Below, one piece after another: positions 35,235-43,931 of a stretch of DNA of 64,000 bases (position 1 is its first letter; each line of letters begins with the position of its first letter). The notes beneath the pieces were generated by a model. It saw only the letters and a program-made list of their open reading frames with translations. It was not told where the DNA came from and searched no databases. Made by a program: the position numbers and the translations under genes. The stretch comes from an uncultured Flavobacteriales bacterium (GTDB taxonomy: Bacteria; Bacteroidota; Bacteroidia; Palsa-965): contig CALJIF010000040.1 in assembly GCA_937974275.1 (NCBI GenBank), positions 39,374-103,373 on the forward strand, given 5' to 3'.

Positions 35235-36134
35235 ATGAGCATCAGAAATTTTATCCCTACTGTCACTATTGATCAGACCGGCGTAGAGGAGCGTGTAGCG
35301 AGGCTTAATTCCAGAAGCATTAAAAAAGAAAGCAAAGTGTTCGCGTTAAAAATGGCGCTGAACATGATCGATTTAACTACGCTGGAAGGTAAAGATACTC
35401 CCGGCAAGGTGAAACAAATGTGTTATAAAGCGATGCATCCCCACGATGCGTTACCCGGAATACCGACAGTGGCTGCGGTGTGCGTGTATCCAACTTTTGT
35501 TGCATTAGCTAAAAAGGAATTGGGCAATTCCGGAGTTAAAGTTGCTTCTGTTGCAACCGCGTTTCCTGCAGGACAATCTTCACGCGATATTAAACTCCGC
35601 GATACAAAAATTGCTGTGGATGCTGGTGCGGACGAGATAGATATGGTTATTTCACGAGGCAAATTCTTGGCAGGAGAATATGCGTTTGTGTATGATGAAA
35701 TTGCTGCAATTAAAGAAGCCTGCAAATCCTCGCGTTTGAAGGTTATTCTGGAAACGGGAGAATTAAGTACGCTCGATAATGTACGCTTAGCCAGTGAAAT
35801 TGCCATGCAGGCCGGTGCTGATTTTATTAAAACATCAACCGGAAAAATTCAACCCGCGGCAACTGCACCGGTAACTTTAGTTATGCTGGAAGCTATCCGC
35901 GATTATTATTACGAAACGGGAAGAATGGTGGGAATGAAACCCGCCGGTGGTATTTCAACTGCGAAGGCAGCGCTGCAAAACCTGGTAATGGTAAAAGAAA
36001 CGTTAGGCGCAGCTTGGTTGAGCAATCAGTGGTTCCGCTTTGGTGCCAGCAGTTTGGCAAATGATGTGCTGATGCAGTTGGCCAAGGAAGCGGAGAGTCG
36101 TTATCAAAGCGGAGATTATTTTTCTAAAGACTAA
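35235..36134 (+). CDS. deoC: Deoxyribose-phosphate aldolase
   Basis: A class I aldolase splitting 2-deoxyribose-5-phosphate into glyceraldehyde-3-phosphate and acetaldehyde. The Schiff-base Lys is in FIKTSTGK, with ADEIDMVIS and GMKPAGGIST completing the active site. From ATG 35235 the product is 299 aa, longer than the approximately 220-260 aa short forms, with an extra N-terminal segment. A TTG at 35181 would add 18 residues but overlaps the promoter. It is followed by two aldehyde dehydrogenase genes, which could oxidise the acetaldehyde product. Confidence 0.95.
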   Translation: MSIRNFIPTVTIDQTGVEERVARLNSRSIKKESKVFALKMALNMIDLTTLEGKDTPGKVKQMCYKAMHPHDALPGIPTVAAVCVYPTFVALAKKELGNSGVKVASVATAFPAGQSSRDIKLRDTKIAVDAGADEIDMVISRGKFLAGEYAFVYDEIAAIKEACKSSRLKVILETGELSTLDNVRLASEIAMQAGADFIKTSTGKIQPAATAPVTLVMLEAIRDYYYETGRMVGMKPAGGISTAKAALQNLVMVKETLGAAWLSNQWFRFGASSLANDVLMQLAKEAESRYQSGDYFSKD

Positions 36135-36149
36135 TTCGAATTATAAGTT

Positions 36150-37631
36150 ATGTCGAAACGCATTAATAAAAGTAAAGTAACTGAGCTGGATTTTTCTTCA
36201 GTGTGGAGCTATGCAGCTTCACCGGAAAGCACGGATCATATTAAGATTGCGCCACGCTATGAGCATTTCATAAATGGAGAGTTTGTGAAACCGACATCCG
36301 GAAAATATTTCAAAACGATCAATCCAACTTCTGAAGCTGTTTTATCTGAACTTGCACAAGGGAATGAGAAGGATGTGGATAAGGCCGTAAAAGCCGCACG
36401 CAAGGCTTACACCGAAGTGTGGAGTAAAATGTCCGGTGCTGAACGCGGAAAATATTTGTATCGCATTGCACGTATGATTCAGGAGCGTTCGCGCGAATTC
36501 GCTGTGATTGAATCCATGGATGGAGGTAAGCCGATTCGTGAATCACGTGATATTGACATTCCTCTCGTAGCAGCCCATTTCTTTTATTACGCGGGTTGGG
36601 CAGATAAATTGGAATTCGCATTTCCGGGAAAAAGCGTTGCACCGATCGGTGTGTGCGGTCAAATTATTCCTTGGAATTTCCCATTGCTTATGGCAGCGTG
36701 GAAACTTGCGCCTGCATTGGCATGCGGAAATACAGTTGTGTTAAAACCTGCAGAAACCACATCACTTACGGCAATGAAACTTGCAGAAGTAATTCGTGAT
36801 TGCGGATTACCGCCTGGAGTTGTGAATATTGTTACCGGTGACGGCGTCGCAGGTGCTGCGATAGTGAATCATCCGGATGTAGATAAAATTGCTTTTACAG
36901 GTTCGACAGATGTAGGAAAAATTATTCAACGAGCTACAGCAGGCACAGATAAGAAGTTGACCTTGGAATTGGGTGGTAAGGCTGCACACATCATTTTTGA
37001 CGACGCTCCGTTAGATCAAGCGGTGGAAGGGATTATCAATGGAATTTTCTTCAATCAGGGACATGTGTGCTGTGCAGGTTCGCGTTTATTTATTCAGGAA
37101 AGTGTTCACGATAAAGTGATTCGTAAACTGAAGGATCGCATGAATACTCTTGTTGTTGGTGATCCGTTGGATAAAAATACTGACGTGGGCGCGATCAATT
37201 CGGCCGAACAATTAGGGAAGATCAATCATTATTTAAAATTGGGTGTGAAGGAAGGTGCGGAAATCTGGCAAAGCTCATGTGCAATTCCTCGTAAAGGATA
37301 TTTCTGCAAACCAACATTATTTCTAAAGGCATCACAATCACATCGTATTGTTCAGGAAGAAATATTCGGACCGGTGCTTGCTGTGCAGTCGTTCCGCACT
37401 ATTGAAGAAGTGATTGAAAAAGCCAACAATACACCATTTGGGTTATCTGCAGGTGTATGGACAGACAAAGGGTCGCGCATATTCAATTTAACTACAAAAT
37501 TGCGTGCAGGAGTTGTGTGGGCAAATACGTATAACAAGTTCGACCCAACATCTCCATTTGGAGGCTACAAGGAAAGTGGCTTCGGCAGAGAAGGTGGATT
37601 GCATGGATTGAGTGCTTATTTAAAGATCTAA
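36150..37631 (+). CDS. Aldehyde dehydrogenase, catalytically complete
   Basis: A 493-aa NAD(P)-dependent aldehyde dehydrogenase. IIPWNFPLLM (cofactor site), TLELGGK (general-base Glu) and GHVCCAG (catalytic Cys) are all present, ending with SPFGGYKESGFGREGG. It lies 15 bp after deoC, a pairing that suggests oxidation of acetaldehyde from deoxyribose breakdown. Together with the truncated dehydrogenase at 38276 (493 + 294 aa) it matches the two halves of ALDH16-type enzymes, which consist of a complete and a truncated ALDH domain. A GxxExxY cassette begins at its stop codon. Confidence 0.93.
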   Translation: MSKRINKSKVTELDFSSVWSYAASPESTDHIKIAPRYEHFINGEFVKPTSGKYFKTINPTSEAVLSELAQGNEKDVDKAVKAARKAYTEVWSKMSGAERGKYLYRIARMIQERSREFAVIESMDGGKPIRESRDIDIPLVAAHFFYYAGWADKLEFAFPGKSVAPIGVCGQIIPWNFPLLMAAWKLAPALACGNTVVLKPAETTSLTAMKLAEVIRDCGLPPGVVNIVTGDGVAGAAIVNHPDVDKIAFTGSTDVGKIIQRATAGTDKKLTLELGGKAAHIIFDDAPLDQAVEGIINGIFFNQGHVCCAGSRLFIQESVHDKVIRKLKDRMNTLVVGDPLDKNTDVGAINSAEQLGKINHYLKLGVKEGAEIWQSSCAIPRKGYFCKPTLFLKASQSHRIVQEEIFGPVLAVQSFRTIEEVIEKANNTPFGLSAGVWTDKGSRIFNLTTKLRAGVVWANTYNKFDPTSPFGGYKESGFGREGGLHGLSAYLKI

Positions 37632-38268
37632 CCGCGGAGTTTGCAAAGATTTACGCAGAGAACGCGATGTCTAAGTCTATTCACAGTTCGTCGTATTGAA
37701 TGTAATTAATAGTACAAAGTGCAGCAGAATAAGTTTTCATGAAATCGGTTAATACAGGAGAAAGTTCAGCGCGCAACGGAGTATCGGATTCCGACGACCC
37801 TGAGGAAAACTATATATCCGGAAAGGTCATTGAAGCTGCAATCAAGGTGCATAAGAACCTTGGCCCCGGGTTGTTGGATTCAGCATATGAAGCATGCTTG
37901 TATTACGAATTACAACAATTGGGGTTGGCAGTTCGCAGGCAGGTGCCAATGCCTTTGGTTTATGAGGCTATTCAGCTCGATCTAGGTTATAGAATCGACT
38001 TAATAGTTGAAGATAAAGTTGTAATTGAGATTAAATCTGTCGATGCAATAAATGATGTACATATTGCTCAAGTACTAACTTACCTTAAGCTATCAAAATT
38101 AAGATTAGGATTATTGATTAATTTCAATGTCGTACAAGTTGTGAAAGGAGTTAAAAGATTAGTTAATGGATTATAGAGAACTAACAATCATAAATGTAAA
38201 ATCGTGATGCAGAGAAAGGATTACTCTCTGCGTACTCATGCGGATAACCTCAGCGCGCTCTGCGGTTA
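37629..38268. repeat. Inverted-repeat-bounded segment carrying a GxxExxY gene (element 2)
   Basis: TAACCGCGGAG at 37629-37639 (starting in the stop codon of the aldehyde dehydrogenase) is inverted with one mismatch at 38258-38268 (CTCTGCGGTTA). A second CGCAGAG motif follows on the left (37654-37660), with its complement CTCTGCG inside the right arm. The approximately 640-bp segment holds only a GxxExxY gene and sits between two ALDH halves. Confidence 0.55.
37739..38176 (+). CDS. GxxExxY family protein (copy 2)
   Basis: A 145-aa protein. The family motif appears as GPGLLDSAYE (Asp in place of Glu), followed by YRIDLIVEDKVVIEIKSV, a PD-(D/E)XK-like core, and QVLTYLKLSKLRLGLLINFN. The N-terminal 20 residues are hydrophilic and unlike copy 1. 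It is in the same orientation as the flanking dehydrogenases. Flanking inverted repeats differ in sequence from those around copy 1, so the two copies appear to be independent insertions. Function unknown. Confidence 0.9.
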   Translation: MKSVNTGESSARNGVSDSDDPEENYISGKVIEAAIKVHKNLGPGLLDSAYEACLYYELQQLGLAVRRQVPMPLVYEAIQLDLGYRIDLIVEDKVVIEIKSVDAINDVHIAQVLTYLKLSKLRLGLLINFNVVQVVKGVKRLVNGL

Positions 38269-38275
38269 ATATAAA

Positions 38276-39160
38276 ATGGAAAGAATAGAAGTATTAAAAA
38301 CATATAAACTGTATATCGGTGGACAGTTTCCCCGCACGGAAAGCGGCCGGTATTATGCGCTTACCAATAAGCAAGGCGCAACTATTGCGAACGTTTGTTT
38401 AGCATCGCGCAAAGATTTTCGTAATGCTGTAGTTGCTGCTCGTGGGGCTTTCGCGGGATGGAGTTCCCGAAGCGGATATAACAGAAGTCAAATTCTGTAC
38501 CGCATTGCCGAGATGATGGAAGGTCGTAAACAACAGTTGGTGGACGAGTTGTTATTGCAAGGTATTTCTAAATCATTAGCAACGAAGCAAGTTGAAACCG
38601 GTATTGATCATTGGGTTTATTTCGCCGGATGGTGTGATAAATATCAGCAGGTTTTTAGTGCGGTGAATCCTGTGCAATCTTCGCACTTTAACTTTTCTGT
38701 TCCTGAACCTACCGGTGTTGTTGCTGCGATCGCTTCTCAAGACAGTCCGCTGGTGAGTTTAATTGATCTGATCGCCGCTGCCATTGCAGGTGGAAATACG
38801 ATCATTGTTCTAGCTTCTTCAAAGTATCCATTATGTGCAATCACTTTGGGTGAAATTATTGCTACGTCGGATGTTCCCGGTGGTGTTGTTAATATACTTA
38901 CCGGAAAACAAGAAGAACTGCTGGGTCAATTTGCATCACACATGGATGTAAATGCGTTGGTATTGCCTGAAATTGCTAACGACTTGTTGGAGAAGGCGAA
39001 GTTAGAGGGAGCGAATAATGTAAAGCGTGTTCACCACTACAAGAATACAAACTGGGAACGTGGCGATTTTTTGCAGCCTTACCCAATCATGGATTTACAA
39101 GAGATTAAAACTACATGGCATCCGATTGAACAGATTGGAAGTTCAGGTTCCAAATATTAA
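38276..39160 (+). CDS. Truncated aldehyde dehydrogenase-like protein, non-catalytic
   Basis: A 294-aa protein covering only the N-terminal, cofactor-binding half of the ALDH fold (YIGGQFPRTESGRYY, then FNFSVPEPTGVVAAIASQDSPL where active enzymes have PWNFP, and GGVVNILTG). The catalytic Cys loop and the ELGGK segment are missing. There is no frameshift: the frame is clean and ends with its own tail (HPIEQIGSSGSKY). This matches the second, truncated ALDH domain of ALDH16-type proteins, here a separate polypeptide that probably binds the complete enzyme at 36150. cysQ starts 2 bp after the stop. Confidence 0.85.
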   Translation: MERIEVLKTYKLYIGGQFPRTESGRYYALTNKQGATIANVCLASRKDFRNAVVAARGAFAGWSSRSGYNRSQILYRIAEMMEGRKQQLVDELLLQGISKSLATKQVETGIDHWVYFAGWCDKYQQVFSAVNPVQSSHFNFSVPEPTGVVAAIASQDSPLVSLIDLIAAAIAGGNTIIVLASSKYPLCAITLGEIIATSDVPGGVVNILTGKQEELLGQFASHMDVNALVLPEIANDLLEKAKLEGANNVKRVHHYKNTNWERGDFLQPYPIMDLQEIKTTWHPIEQIGSSGSKY

Positions 39161-39162
39161 CT

Positions 39163-40008
39163 ATGAATGAATTGATAGAAGTTGCCGTTAAAGCGGCTTT
39201 GCAGGGCGGTGCAGCTATTCTCGATGTGTACGGCAGTGAAGACTTTGATATTGAAATCAAAGGGGACAATTCTCCGTTAACAAGGGCGGATCGTGCAGCA
39301 AACGATTGCATTACAGCGGTGTTGTCCGGAACGAAAATTCCTATTATTAGCGAAGAGGATGTCCGTAATCATACTTTCGAAGAGCGCGAAAACTGGACCC
39401 AATGCTGGATTGTAGATCCTTTGGACGGCACTAAGGAATTTATTAAACGTAACGGAGAGTTTACCGTGAACATTGCTTTAGTAGTTAACGGTAAGGCAGA
39501 ATTCGGTGTCATATACGTTCCTGCAACTGACACGTTGTATTATGGGGGCTCATCATTAGGAAGCTTTCGCGTAGATGATGCATCAACCGTAAAGATCAAT
39601 GACATTGCACGCGCAGCACGTAAACTGCCTCTTCAGGATAAGCCATCAGGATTCCATGTTGTCGGAAGTCGATCACACGGATCTGCAGAAACAGAAAATT
39701 TCGTTACACGGCTGCGTCAGGAGTTCGGCGAAATCTCTTTCGTTGCAGCGGGCAGCTCACTCAAATTTTGTTTAGTTGCCGAAGGAAAGGCACATTTGTA
39801 TCCGCGTTTTGCACCAACAATGGAATGGGACACGGCGGCAGGGCAGGCCATTGCGGAAGCGGCAGGATGCACCGTGATGGTGTGGCCATTGCAGCAGCCG
39901 CTACGTTATAACCGTCGCGATTTAACCAATCCGTGGTTCTTAGTAAGTGCGCCCGGAGTGGAAGTGATGCATTTAAGCGAATTACCTGCAGAGGAAGACG
40001 TTAATTAA
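39163..40008 (+). CDS. cysQ: 3'(2'),5'-bisphosphate nucleotidase CysQ
   Basis: A 281-aa member of the inositol-monophosphatase superfamily. Metal-binding motifs ISEED, WIVDPLDGTKEFI and MEWDTAAGQAI are intact; the KEF after DPLDGT marks CysQ rather than IMPase. It hydrolyses PAP, the inhibitory by-product of PAPS use, to AMP. Its presence links this plus-strand operon to cysC-cysD-cysN on the other strand. Starts 2 bp after the truncated dehydrogenase. Confidence 0.95.
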   Translation: MNELIEVAVKAALQGGAAILDVYGSEDFDIEIKGDNSPLTRADRAANDCITAVLSGTKIPIISEEDVRNHTFEERENWTQCWIVDPLDGTKEFIKRNGEFTVNIALVVNGKAEFGVIYVPATDTLYYGGSSLGSFRVDDASTVKINDIARAARKLPLQDKPSGFHVVGSRSHGSAETENFVTRLRQEFGEISFVAAGSSLKFCLVAEGKAHLYPRFAPTMEWDTAAGQAIAEAAGCTVMVWPLQQPLRYNRRDLTNPWFLVSAPGVEVMHLSELPAEEDVN

Positions 40009-40026
40009 AATTTATATCTCAATAGT

Positions 40027-41115
40027 ATGTCAAAAGTTGCGTTAATAACAGGAATTACCGGGCAAGACGGCGCGTATTTAGCGGAGTTCCTTCTAAATAA
40101 AGGTTATACTGTACACGGTGTTAAGCGGCGTAGTTCTCTTTTCAATACTCATCGTATTGATCACTTGTATCACGACCCGCACGATAAAGGTGTGCCGTTT
40201 TATTTGCATTACGGCGACTTGACAGATTCAACGAATTTGATTCGTATCGTGCAAGAAGTACAGCCGGATGAAATTTATAATCTCGCTGCACAATCGCACG
40301 TGAAAGTTTCTTTCGAAACTCCGGAGTATACAGCAAATGCTGATGCTATCGGAGCGTTGCGTATTCTTGAAGCGATTCGTATTCTAAAGTTGGAAAATAA
40401 AACACGCTTCTATCAGGCATCAACTTCCGAATTGTATGGATTGGTGCAGGAAGTGCCACAGCGAGAAACTACGCCTTTTTATCCGAGAAGTCCATATGGC
40501 GTTGCGAAGTTGTACGCTTTCTGGATCACTAAAAATTATCGTGAAGCTTACGGAATGTATGCGTGCAATGGCATTTTGTTTAATCACGAAAGTCCTATTC
40601 GCGGTGAAACATTCGTAACCCGAAAAATTACGCGTGCTGCAGCACGTATAGCATTGGGCTTACAAAAAAAGTTGTACCTCGGAAATCTTGACGCTGAGCG
40701 CGATTGGGGTCATGCGCGCGATTATGTGGAAGGAATGTGGTTGATGTTGCAGCAAAAAACTGCGGACGATTTTGTGTTGGCGACAGGAAAGAAAATTACC
40801 GTACGTCAGTTTGTGGAATGGTCGTTTAAGCATGTAGGTATTGAGCTGTTGTGGGAAGGATCAGGTGCAGACGAAAAAGGTTTGAACGCTATGACAAAAG
40901 AAGTGTTGGTAGAAGTAGATCCGAAATACTTCCGTCCGGCAGAAGTGGATCTTCTGGTGGGTGATGCAACGAAAGCAAAACAAATTTTGGGTTGGGAAGC
41001 AAAGACATCGGTGGAAGAGTTGTGTAAGGAAATGGTAACGGAAGACATGAAATTGTTTAGTAAAGACAAATACTTGATGGAAGGTGGCCATAGTATTAAT
41101 CAATTTCATGAATAA
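40027..41115 (+). CDS. gmd: GDP-mannose 4,6-dehydratase
   Basis: A 362-aa SDR enzyme making GDP-4-keto-6-deoxymannose from GDP-mannose. The NAD(P) loop GITGQDGAYLAEFLL is at the N-terminus, the catalytic Tyr-x3-Lys is in YGVAK, and LFNHESPIRGETFVTRKI is a family signature. It is followed by fcl after 5 bp, giving a complete GDP-L-fucose pathway. Neighbouring surface-polysaccharide genes suggest that fucose enters an exported glycan. Confidence 0.97.
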   Translation: MSKVALITGITGQDGAYLAEFLLNKGYTVHGVKRRSSLFNTHRIDHLYHDPHDKGVPFYLHYGDLTDSTNLIRIVQEVQPDEIYNLAAQSHVKVSFETPEYTANADAIGALRILEAIRILKLENKTRFYQASTSELYGLVQEVPQRETTPFYPRSPYGVAKLYAFWITKNYREAYGMYACNGILFNHESPIRGETFVTRKITRAAARIALGLQKKLYLGNLDAERDWGHARDYVEGMWLMLQQKTADDFVLATGKKITVRQFVEWSFKHVGIELLWEGSGADEKGLNAMTKEVLVEVDPKYFRPAEVDLLVGDATKAKQILGWEAKTSVEELCKEMVTEDMKLFSKDKYLMEGGHSINQFHE

Positions 41116-41120
41116 GCATC

Positions 41121-42086
41121 ATGGATAAGTCAGCGAAAATTTATGTGGCAGGTCATCGTGGAATGGCGGGATCAGCTATTGTGCGGAATTTAAATAAGCG
41201 CGGTTACAATAATATTGTGGTGCGTACATCCAAAGAATTGGATTTGCGAAATCAACAGGCGGTGTTTGATTTTTTTGCGCAGGAAAAACCGGAATACGTT
41301 TTTTTAGCTGCTGCTAAAGTTGGTGGCATTCTCGCGAACAATACGTACAAGGCTTCGTTTCTATACGACAACATCATGATTCAGTCGAATGCGATTGAAG
41401 CTTCACGTGTTCATGGGGTAAAGAAATTATTGTTTCTGGGTTCAACATGTATTTACCCGAAGATGGCGCCTCAGCCGCTTAAAGAAGAATATTTGTTAAC
41501 CGGTGCGTTAGAACCAACCAATGAACCTTACGCCATAGCGAAGATTGCAGGTATCAAAATGTGTGATGCTTTCAGGCATCAGTATGGTTGCAATTTCGTT
41601 TCGGTAATGCCTACTAATTTGTACGGCCCAAATGACAATTACGATTTGCATAATTCACACGTTTTACCTGCCTTGTTGCGCAAATTTCACACAGCTAAGG
41701 TGCAACAGGCAAATCATGTGGAGATATGGGGAACAGGTTCACCGTTGCGCGAATTTCTTCATGTGGATGATATGGCGGATGCCTGTGTGCATGTCATGTT
41801 GAATTGGAATGATTACGGATTTGTGAATTTGGGTACAGGAGTAGATATCAGCATCAAGGATTTGGCTTTAACAGTGAAAGATGTGGTGGGCTTTGAAGGC
41901 GAATTAAAGTTTGACACAAGTAAGCCGGATGGAACACCACGTAAACTAACAGACGTAACGCGTCTGCACAGTTTGGGTTGGAAGCATAGTATAGAATTGC
42001 GCGACGGAATTGCAGCAGTATACAGTGAGGTTAAAGATCTTTTTGATCAGGAACTTAAGGGTAATCACGTTTTACGCGAAGCATGA
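41121..42086 (+). CDS. fcl: GDP-L-fucose synthase
   Basis: A 321-aa SDR epimerase-reductase converting GDP-4-keto-6-deoxymannose to GDP-L-fucose with NADPH. Visible are GHRGMAGSAIVR (cofactor loop), FLGSTCIYPKMAPQPLKEEYLLTG and the catalytic Tyr-x3-Lys in YAIAK. The stop overlaps the next start by 4 bp, coupling it to a Wzi-like barrel gene. Confidence 0.97.
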   Translation: MDKSAKIYVAGHRGMAGSAIVRNLNKRGYNNIVVRTSKELDLRNQQAVFDFFAQEKPEYVFLAAAKVGGILANNTYKASFLYDNIMIQSNAIEASRVHGVKKLLFLGSTCIYPKMAPQPLKEEYLLTGALEPTNEPYAIAKIAGIKMCDAFRHQYGCNFVSVMPTNLYGPNDNYDLHNSHVLPALLRKFHTAKVQQANHVEIWGTGSPLREFLHVDDMADACVHVMLNWNDYGFVNLGTGVDISIKDLALTVKDVVGFEGELKFDTSKPDGTPRKLTDVTRLHSLGWKHSIELRDGIAAVYSEVKDLFDQELKGNHVLREA

Positions 42087-43828
42087 TACGTTTATTCATA
42101 ACCGCGGTTATTATATGTTGGCCAATTGCTGTGGTCGCACAGCAGGCAAACGTGCCGTTGAATTATGAATGGCTTCAGGAGACGGAAGCCAAGATGGTGG
42201 AACATCGCGGGTTTAATTTATCCGTTGGGCTGATGAACTACAGTGCTGACACCTCTCTTTCTTCACTGTACGATAGTTTGTTTTACACCTCTAAACGCAG
42301 TGATGAAGTAACGATCGCATATCCGATACATTCAGGAATGCGCCCGTGGTTGGAGCAAGGTCACGCGTTGAGGCACAATGTCAGCGCGCATAACACGTTT
42401 CAGAGACGTACGACATACAACAAAACATTCGGTTCGTGGGTGAAGCAGTATTATTCGTGGGGAAGTTTATTACAAGTGGAAAAACCGGCAACGTATAACA
42501 CGCCATTGTTTCGCTTGTACATCAATCCGTTAATTCATGCGCAGAGTACGACGCTGTTAAATGATACTTCTACAGAGCGACTATACATTAATACGCGTGG
42601 TGTTACTGCGCGTGGTGATATCGGAACTAAGATTTCGTTTGAAACAACATTCCTTGAGAATCAGGCATTTTTGCCGGCTTGGCAGGATTCGTTCGCGCTG
42701 CAATATGGCGTAATTCCGGGACAAGGTCGTTGGAAGCGCTTTAAACAAACCGGTTACGATTATGCTTCAGCATTTGGAACATTGTCCTATTCACCATTCA
42801 GATTATTAAATATTCAAATCGGTAACGATAAGTTGTTTGTCGGTGATGGAATTCGCTCTCTGCTATGGTCCGATCGCGCTTTCAATTTTCCGCACGCACG
42901 CATTACGATCTGGTCCGATGCCTCCCGTATCGTTCAATACACGATGGTGTACGCTTCATTAATGAATCTTACCGCGGGTGGAGTTACAACACCGCCGGGA
43001 ACAGAAAGATTATTTCAAAAGAAACCTGCAGCCTTTCAACACTTGTCTGTACGCATAGGTCGTTTTGGGCAGATAGGTTTGTTTCAAGGTTTAATATGGA
43101 ATAGAACGGACAGCACGAATCGTCAGTCGTTAAATTTCCATTACTTCAATCCTGTTATATTCAGCAGTCTTCCTGCTTTTGGTTTGGGTGATACCGTGAA
43201 CTATTTAATCGGGGCCAATTATCGTTTCAATATTATTAAACGTATCAGTCTCTACGGACAGTTTATGCTGGATGAATTCAGCGGTAGTAAGCAGGTGCGT
43301 TCCAAAGGCGGATTGCAAGTCGGTTTAAAATATTTCAACGCGTTTTTTATTCCGCATCTGCACTTACAAGTAGAATACAATCAGGTGCGACCTTTTAGCT
43401 ACAGCAGCCGTGATTCGTTGCAGGCATGGACACATTACAACCAATCTATTGCGCATCCGCTCGGTGCGAATTTTAAGGAGTGGTTGGTGGCGTTGCAATA
43501 CAAAATGGGCCCTGTGTTTTTACACGCACGTTATAGTTCAGCTGTAATTGGTGCCAATGGATTAAATGTCAATCACGGACAGAATCCGTTTTGGTCCGAT
43601 AATTTCCCGGGAGCTGTTGGTCCTTATACCATTGGTTCCGGCGTAAACGGAAAACTGGTTACTGCAGATGTGCAGTTGGGCATGGTGTTCAATCAGGCCA
43701 CAAATTTGAATTTGTCCTTAGGATACAATTATCGTAACCGCACTTATGGAAGCTTGGAACAAAATACAGGAATGGTTTACGTTACATTCCGTACTTCTTT
43801 GTTCAATTTGGGTCACGATTACTTCTGA
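42083..43828 (+). CDS. Wzi/RemB-like outer-membrane barrel (copy 1)
   Basis: A 581-aa protein with a Sec signal (MIRLFITAVIICWPIAVVAQ). The mature part is a large aromatic-rich barrel. Segments such as GNDKLFVGDGIRSLLWSDRAFNFPHARI and YGQFMLDEFSG correspond to the capsule-assembly Wzi family, which in Bacteroidota includes the gliding-motility-associated RemB. Wzi binds capsule polysaccharide at the surface; whether this one does is inference from the fucose and glycosyltransferase neighbours. A paralog of similar layout is at 45059. Confidence 0.8.
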   Translation: MIRLFITAVIICWPIAVVAQQANVPLNYEWLQETEAKMVEHRGFNLSVGLMNYSADTSLSSLYDSLFYTSKRSDEVTIAYPIHSGMRPWLEQGHALRHNVSAHNTFQRRTTYNKTFGSWVKQYYSWGSLLQVEKPATYNTPLFRLYINPLIHAQSTTLLNDTSTERLYINTRGVTARGDIGTKISFETTFLENQAFLPAWQDSFALQYGVIPGQGRWKRFKQTGYDYASAFGTLSYSPFRLLNIQIGNDKLFVGDGIRSLLWSDRAFNFPHARITIWSDASRIVQYTMVYASLMNLTAGGVTTPPGTERLFQKKPAAFQHLSVRIGRFGQIGLFQGLIWNRTDSTNRQSLNFHYFNPVIFSSLPAFGLGDTVNYLIGANYRFNIIKRISLYGQFMLDEFSGSKQVRSKGGLQVGLKYFNAFFIPHLHLQVEYNQVRPFSYSSRDSLQAWTHYNQSIAHPLGANFKEWLVALQYKMGPVFLHARYSSAVIGANGLNVNHGQNPFWSDNFPGAVGPYTIGSGVNGKLVTADVQLGMVFNQATNLNLSLGYNYRNRTYGSLEQNTGMVYVTFRTSLFNLGHDYF

Positions 43829-43862
43829 TTTGTAACCTTTATCGCCCATTTTCGTACATTTG
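43829..43862 (+). promoter_or_regulatory. Promoter of the GT4 gene
   Basis: TTTG at 43829-43832 and TACATTTG at 43855-43862 are 22 bp apart. The leader of about 65 nt contains the repeated phrase CCACCTAAC just before the ATG. Confidence 0.55.
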
Positions 43863-43931
43863 TCGACAAGTTGTTGAAATCAATGGCATTTCGTTGATTT
43901 TACAGCCACCTAACGCCACCTAACACGACCT

